From positions 1 to 15,423 of the forward strand of contig JAISYD010000173.1 of assembly GCA_031270145.1 (NCBI GenBank): DNA of 15,423 nucleotides, written 5' to 3'. Both the position numbers and the translations under genes were made by a program. Shown here piece after piece: positions 13,704 to 15,423 of this stretch (its first letter is position 1; the number at the start of each line of letters is the position of its first letter). The notes under the pieces were generated by a model. That model made no database searches. It worked only from the letters and a program-made list of their open reading frames with translations, and was not told the DNA's origin. Origin of the DNA: Planctomycetota bacterium. Lineage in GTDB: Bacteria > Planctomycetota > SZUA-567.

Positions 13704-14384
13704 TTGGACGCGGGCAATTTCGGCTATCGGCCGGGAAAGATTCTCATCTGCTATGTCGGGCGGCGGCAGGGAGGGGCGGTGGTCGCGGCGGCTAAGGCGG
13801 CCGGAGCGCGCGGCGGCACCATCGCGCTTGGCAAGTCGCTGGGGGACAGCGCGTTTCTCCGCGCCCTGGCCCTTTCGGACATTCCCCAGGATGTGGTATT
13901 CATCGTGCTGGGGCGGGAGGCCGGCGAGGTGGCGCGGGCCGTTCTGGCGGCGTCTGAATCCGGGCGCGTCAGCGGCCTCGCCACCCTTCTCAATGTGCCG
14001 AACGTGTTTTACCGTCTTGGTTTCCCGGAGCCGCCGCCGGATGAACCTTCGCAGCCTAGGAGCGGGAAAATGGATTCCAGCCATGTCCTCATAGCGGTCA
14101 TCGTCAATTCCGGCTTTGGCGAGGACGCCATGGCCGCCGCCCGCAAGTCCGGGGCGACCGGCGGCACGCTCCTGAACGCCCACGGCACCGGCACCGAGGA
14201 GGATGTCAGTTTTTTCGGCATCACCCTGGTCCCGGAGAAGGAGATGCTGCTCATCGTGGCCGAGCGATCCTCGGCCCCGGGCATCGTGGAGGCGATCCAG
14301 ACCCTGCCGGCCTTGGCCGAGCCGGGCGGCGGCATAATATTTACCCTGGATGTCGAGGAATTCGCCGTCTTAGGCCGGAAATAG
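13704..14384 (+). CDS. tandem P-II-like regulatory protein
   Basis: A 226-aa protein holding two P-II-type domains of about 115 aa each; ordinary P-II proteins have one and form trimers. Domain 1 (about 11-110) has KILICYVGRRQGG and GARGGTIALG; domain 2 (about 123-222) has HVLIAVIVNSGFG, GATGGTLLNAHGTG and FFGITLVPEKEMLLIVAE. The GG pairs at 37-38 and 153-154 set a 116-residue period. P-II proteins bind ATP/ADP, 2-oxoglutarate or other small ligands and control transporters or enzymes. Neither T-loop has the uridylylation-type tyrosine context of GlnB/GlnK, so covalent control is unlikely. The TTG start at 13704, with AAAGG 8 nt upstream, is the only one before the first strand; the next ATG (codon 123) would leave only domain 2. 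The 2-bp gap after the DUF1538 gene implies that it regulates that carrier. Confidence 0.82.
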   Translation: MDAGNFGYRPGKILICYVGRRQGGAVVAAAKAAGARGGTIALGKSLGDSAFLRALALSDIPQDVVFIVLGREAGEVARAVLAASESGRVSGLATLLNVPNVFYRLGFPEPPPDEPSQPRSGKMDSSHVLIAVIVNSGFGEDAMAAARKSGATGGTLLNAHGTGTEEDVSFFGITLVPEKEMLLIVAERSSAPGIVEAIQTLPALAEPGGGIIFTLDVEEFAVLGRK

Positions 14385-14396
14385 CCGGGCCATTTT
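14373..14396 (+). terminator. possible terminator of the DUF1538/P-II unit
   Basis: GGCCGG (14373-14378), loop AAATAG, then CC-G-GGCC with one bulged G (14385-14391), followed by ATTTT. The stem overlaps the last codons of the P-II-like gene. A bulged 6-bp GC stem and a four-T run make a modest terminator, well placed in a 19-bp convergent gap. Confidence 0.4.
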
Positions 14397-14403
14397 ACAT
14401 CGC

Positions 14404-15123
14404 TTATCTGCGCTTCCCGAAAACGCGCAACAAAAACAAAAACAGATTGATGAAGTCCAGATAAAGGGCCAGGGCGCCAAGGATGGCGCTTTTTCGCAGC
14501 GCCTCCTCTCCGCCATCAGTCGCCTGGTCGCCGATCCTCAGCATCTTCTGGGTGTCGTAGGCGGTTAGGCCAAGGAAAATCAGGATGCCGATGATGCTGG
14601 TGAAATAATCAAGGCCGGACGATCCAAGGAAGAGGTTGAGGATGGATGAGGCGATGACGGCGAAAAGCCCGACCAGGCATAGGTTGCCAAGAGAGGCAAG
14701 ATCCCGGCGGGTGACGTACCCGTAGGCGCTCATGGAGGCGAAAAGCAGGGTGGCCGAGAGGAAGGCCCGGATTAGCGATTCGCCGGTGTAGACAAGCAGG
14801 ACGGCGGAAACGGTGGCGCCGTTCAAGACGCTGTAAAGGATGAACAGTACGGCGGCGGCGGCGGGCGACAGTTTGTTGACCGCGCCCGACAAAAACATCA
14901 CCAACCCCAGTTCCCCGACAACCAGTCCCCAGAACGCCAGGCGGTTCTCGAAGATTAGCCGCGGCAGGGTTTCGCTTTCGGCCACGGCGAGCGCCACGAA
15001 GGTGGTCGCCATGAGACCGGCGAACATCCACAGGTATACGCGGGTAAGGAACTTGGTCGCGGTTTCGGCATGGCTGGCCGGGAAATCGGAAAAGGCGTTG
15101 GGCCGATATGATTGTCCTGGCAT
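14404..15123 (-). CDS. Bax inhibitor-1/YccA family membrane protein
   Basis: A 239-aa inner-membrane protein of the BI-1 (UPF0005) family, usual bacterial length, with about seven hydrophobic spans after a polar 25-residue N-terminus. Family segments are FLTRVYLWMFAGLMATTFVA, SVLNGATVSAVLLVYT, LTAYDTQKML and ALYLDFINLFLFLLRVFG. D190 (in AYDTQ) and D223 (in LYLDF) correspond to the paired aspartates described as the pH-sensing latch of the Bacillus homologue YetJ, a Ca2+ leak channel; whether this protein leaks Ca2+ is unknown. ATG 15123 is chosen for AAGGAG about 7 nt upstream; longer in-frame starts (for example 15384) run through DNA without family similarity. It converges on the P-II-like gene and seems to be its own unit. 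Confidence 0.93.
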   Translation of the reverse strand: MPGQSYRPNAFSDFPASHAETATKFLTRVYLWMFAGLMATTFVALAVAESETLPRLIFENRLAFWGLVVGELGLVMFLSGAVNKLSPAAAAVLFILYSVLNGATVSAVLLVYTGESLIRAFLSATLLFASMSAYGYVTRRDLASLGNLCLVGLFAVIASSILNLFLGSSGLDYFTSIIGILIFLGLTAYDTQKMLRIGDQATDGGEEALRKSAILGALALYLDFINLFLFLLRVFGKRR

Positions 15124-15260
15124 GGGTATTTCTCCTTGGTTCCATCCCGAAACTCGATATCGCTGTCGTATTTCCATTGGGCGCGGCATTGGCGCCTTGG
15201 TGATTGAAACACCTATGCGGCCCGGTTCTGGATCGAGCGGGATGGCCGTTCTTCCCCCGC

Positions 15261-15365
15261 TCACACAACCGCCGTTTCCAACCGCTCCCGGCGTTTGGCC
15301 AAATCCCGCTTGACCAACCGGGCCGCCGCGAGGCGAAACGCCAATTCGCCGGGGCTCCCCGGCAA
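15261..15365 (-). CDS. possible 34-aa basic peptide upstream of the BI-1 gene
   Basis: The frame from TTG 15365 encodes a peptide with an amphipathic, Arg/Lys-rich stretch (RLAAARLVKRDLAKRRERLE) ending at TGA 15261. Its start is only about 4 nt after the start predicted from the promoter at 15376-15403, and it lies at a GCCGGG-GAGC-CCCGGC hairpin (15348-15363), so a ribosome site is missing. A downstream TTG at 15344 is an alternative. It could be chance: high-GC DNA often yields such frames. The remainder, 15124-15260, shows no gene. Confidence 0.22.
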   Translation of the reverse strand: MPGSPGELAFRLAAARLVKRDLAKRRERLETAVV

Positions 15366-15375
15366 CTGTCAGGTT

Positions 15376-15403
15376 ATGATACAAAGGCGCCGCGATGCGG
15401 CAA
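15376..15403 (-). promoter_or_regulatory. candidate promoter upstream of the BI-1 gene
   Basis: Minus strand TTGCCG (15403-15398), 16 bp, TATCAT (15381-15376); predicted start near 15369. This would leave a leader of about 245 nt before the BI-1 ATG, unusually long for this window, unless a small gene lies between. Confidence 0.4.
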
Positions 15404-15423
15404 ACAAAAAATTATTGTCCGCC

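Noticed and set aside
1..15423. CRISPR arrays, toxin-antitoxin pairs or known defence genes
   Set aside because: No regularly spaced repeats and no matching motifs were seen.

Overview
The window reads as chromosomal DNA from a high-GC (about 60-65 % by eye) Gram-negative bacterium. An outer membrane is implied by a Lol/MacB-type ABC transporter next to a secreted lipoprotein. Nothing here is a safe taxonomic marker, so I do not name a phylum. About thirteen protein genes and two tRNAs are convincing; most of the DNA is densely coding with short gaps.

Layout. (1) 1-244 holds the decayed C-terminal end of an IS630-family transposase, followed by about 145 bp with no recognisable gene. (2) 391-678 is a minus-strand tRNA unit: promoter, tRNA-Gln(CUG), tRNA-Ser(GGA) and a hairpin terminator. 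(3) 716-4113 is a plus-strand unit: a good sigma70-type promoter, a structured leader, a single-domain bacteriohemerythrin, then TrkA and TrkH of a potassium uptake system. The trkA end appears frameshifted. (4) 4169-8457 is a minus-strand four-gene unit: a 71-aa protein of unknown function, a LolC/E-like permease, a LolD-like ATPase, and a 651-aa lipoprotein with two copies of one domain joined by a long acidic linker. (5) 8487-14384 is a divergent plus-strand run: a sugar ABC transporter in the order ATPase-permease-binding protein, then a two-domain DUF1538 (UmpAB-like) membrane protein and a tandem P-II-like protein. (6) 14404-15123 is a convergent Bax-inhibitor-1 family membrane protein on the minus strand, with its upstream region running to the window edge.

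How the genes work together. Three sets look like functional units. TrkA gates the TrkH K+ channel, with a hemerythrin O2/redox or metal protein apparently co-transcribed. The ABC permease and ATPase probably act on, or together with, the envelope lipoprotein beside them. The DUF1538 protein is a probable cation/H+ antiporter-type carrier, probably controlled by the P-II-like protein two bases downstream. In that last pair each protein is an internal duplication: transporter halves about 252 residues apart, regulator halves about 116 residues apart. It is the most interesting system in the window, followed by the tandem-domain lipoprotein with its ABC transporter. The window carries cation transport in two places (Trk and DUF1538).

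The two large divergent operons start from overlapping -10 elements near 8510, framed by a direct repeat that could be an operator.
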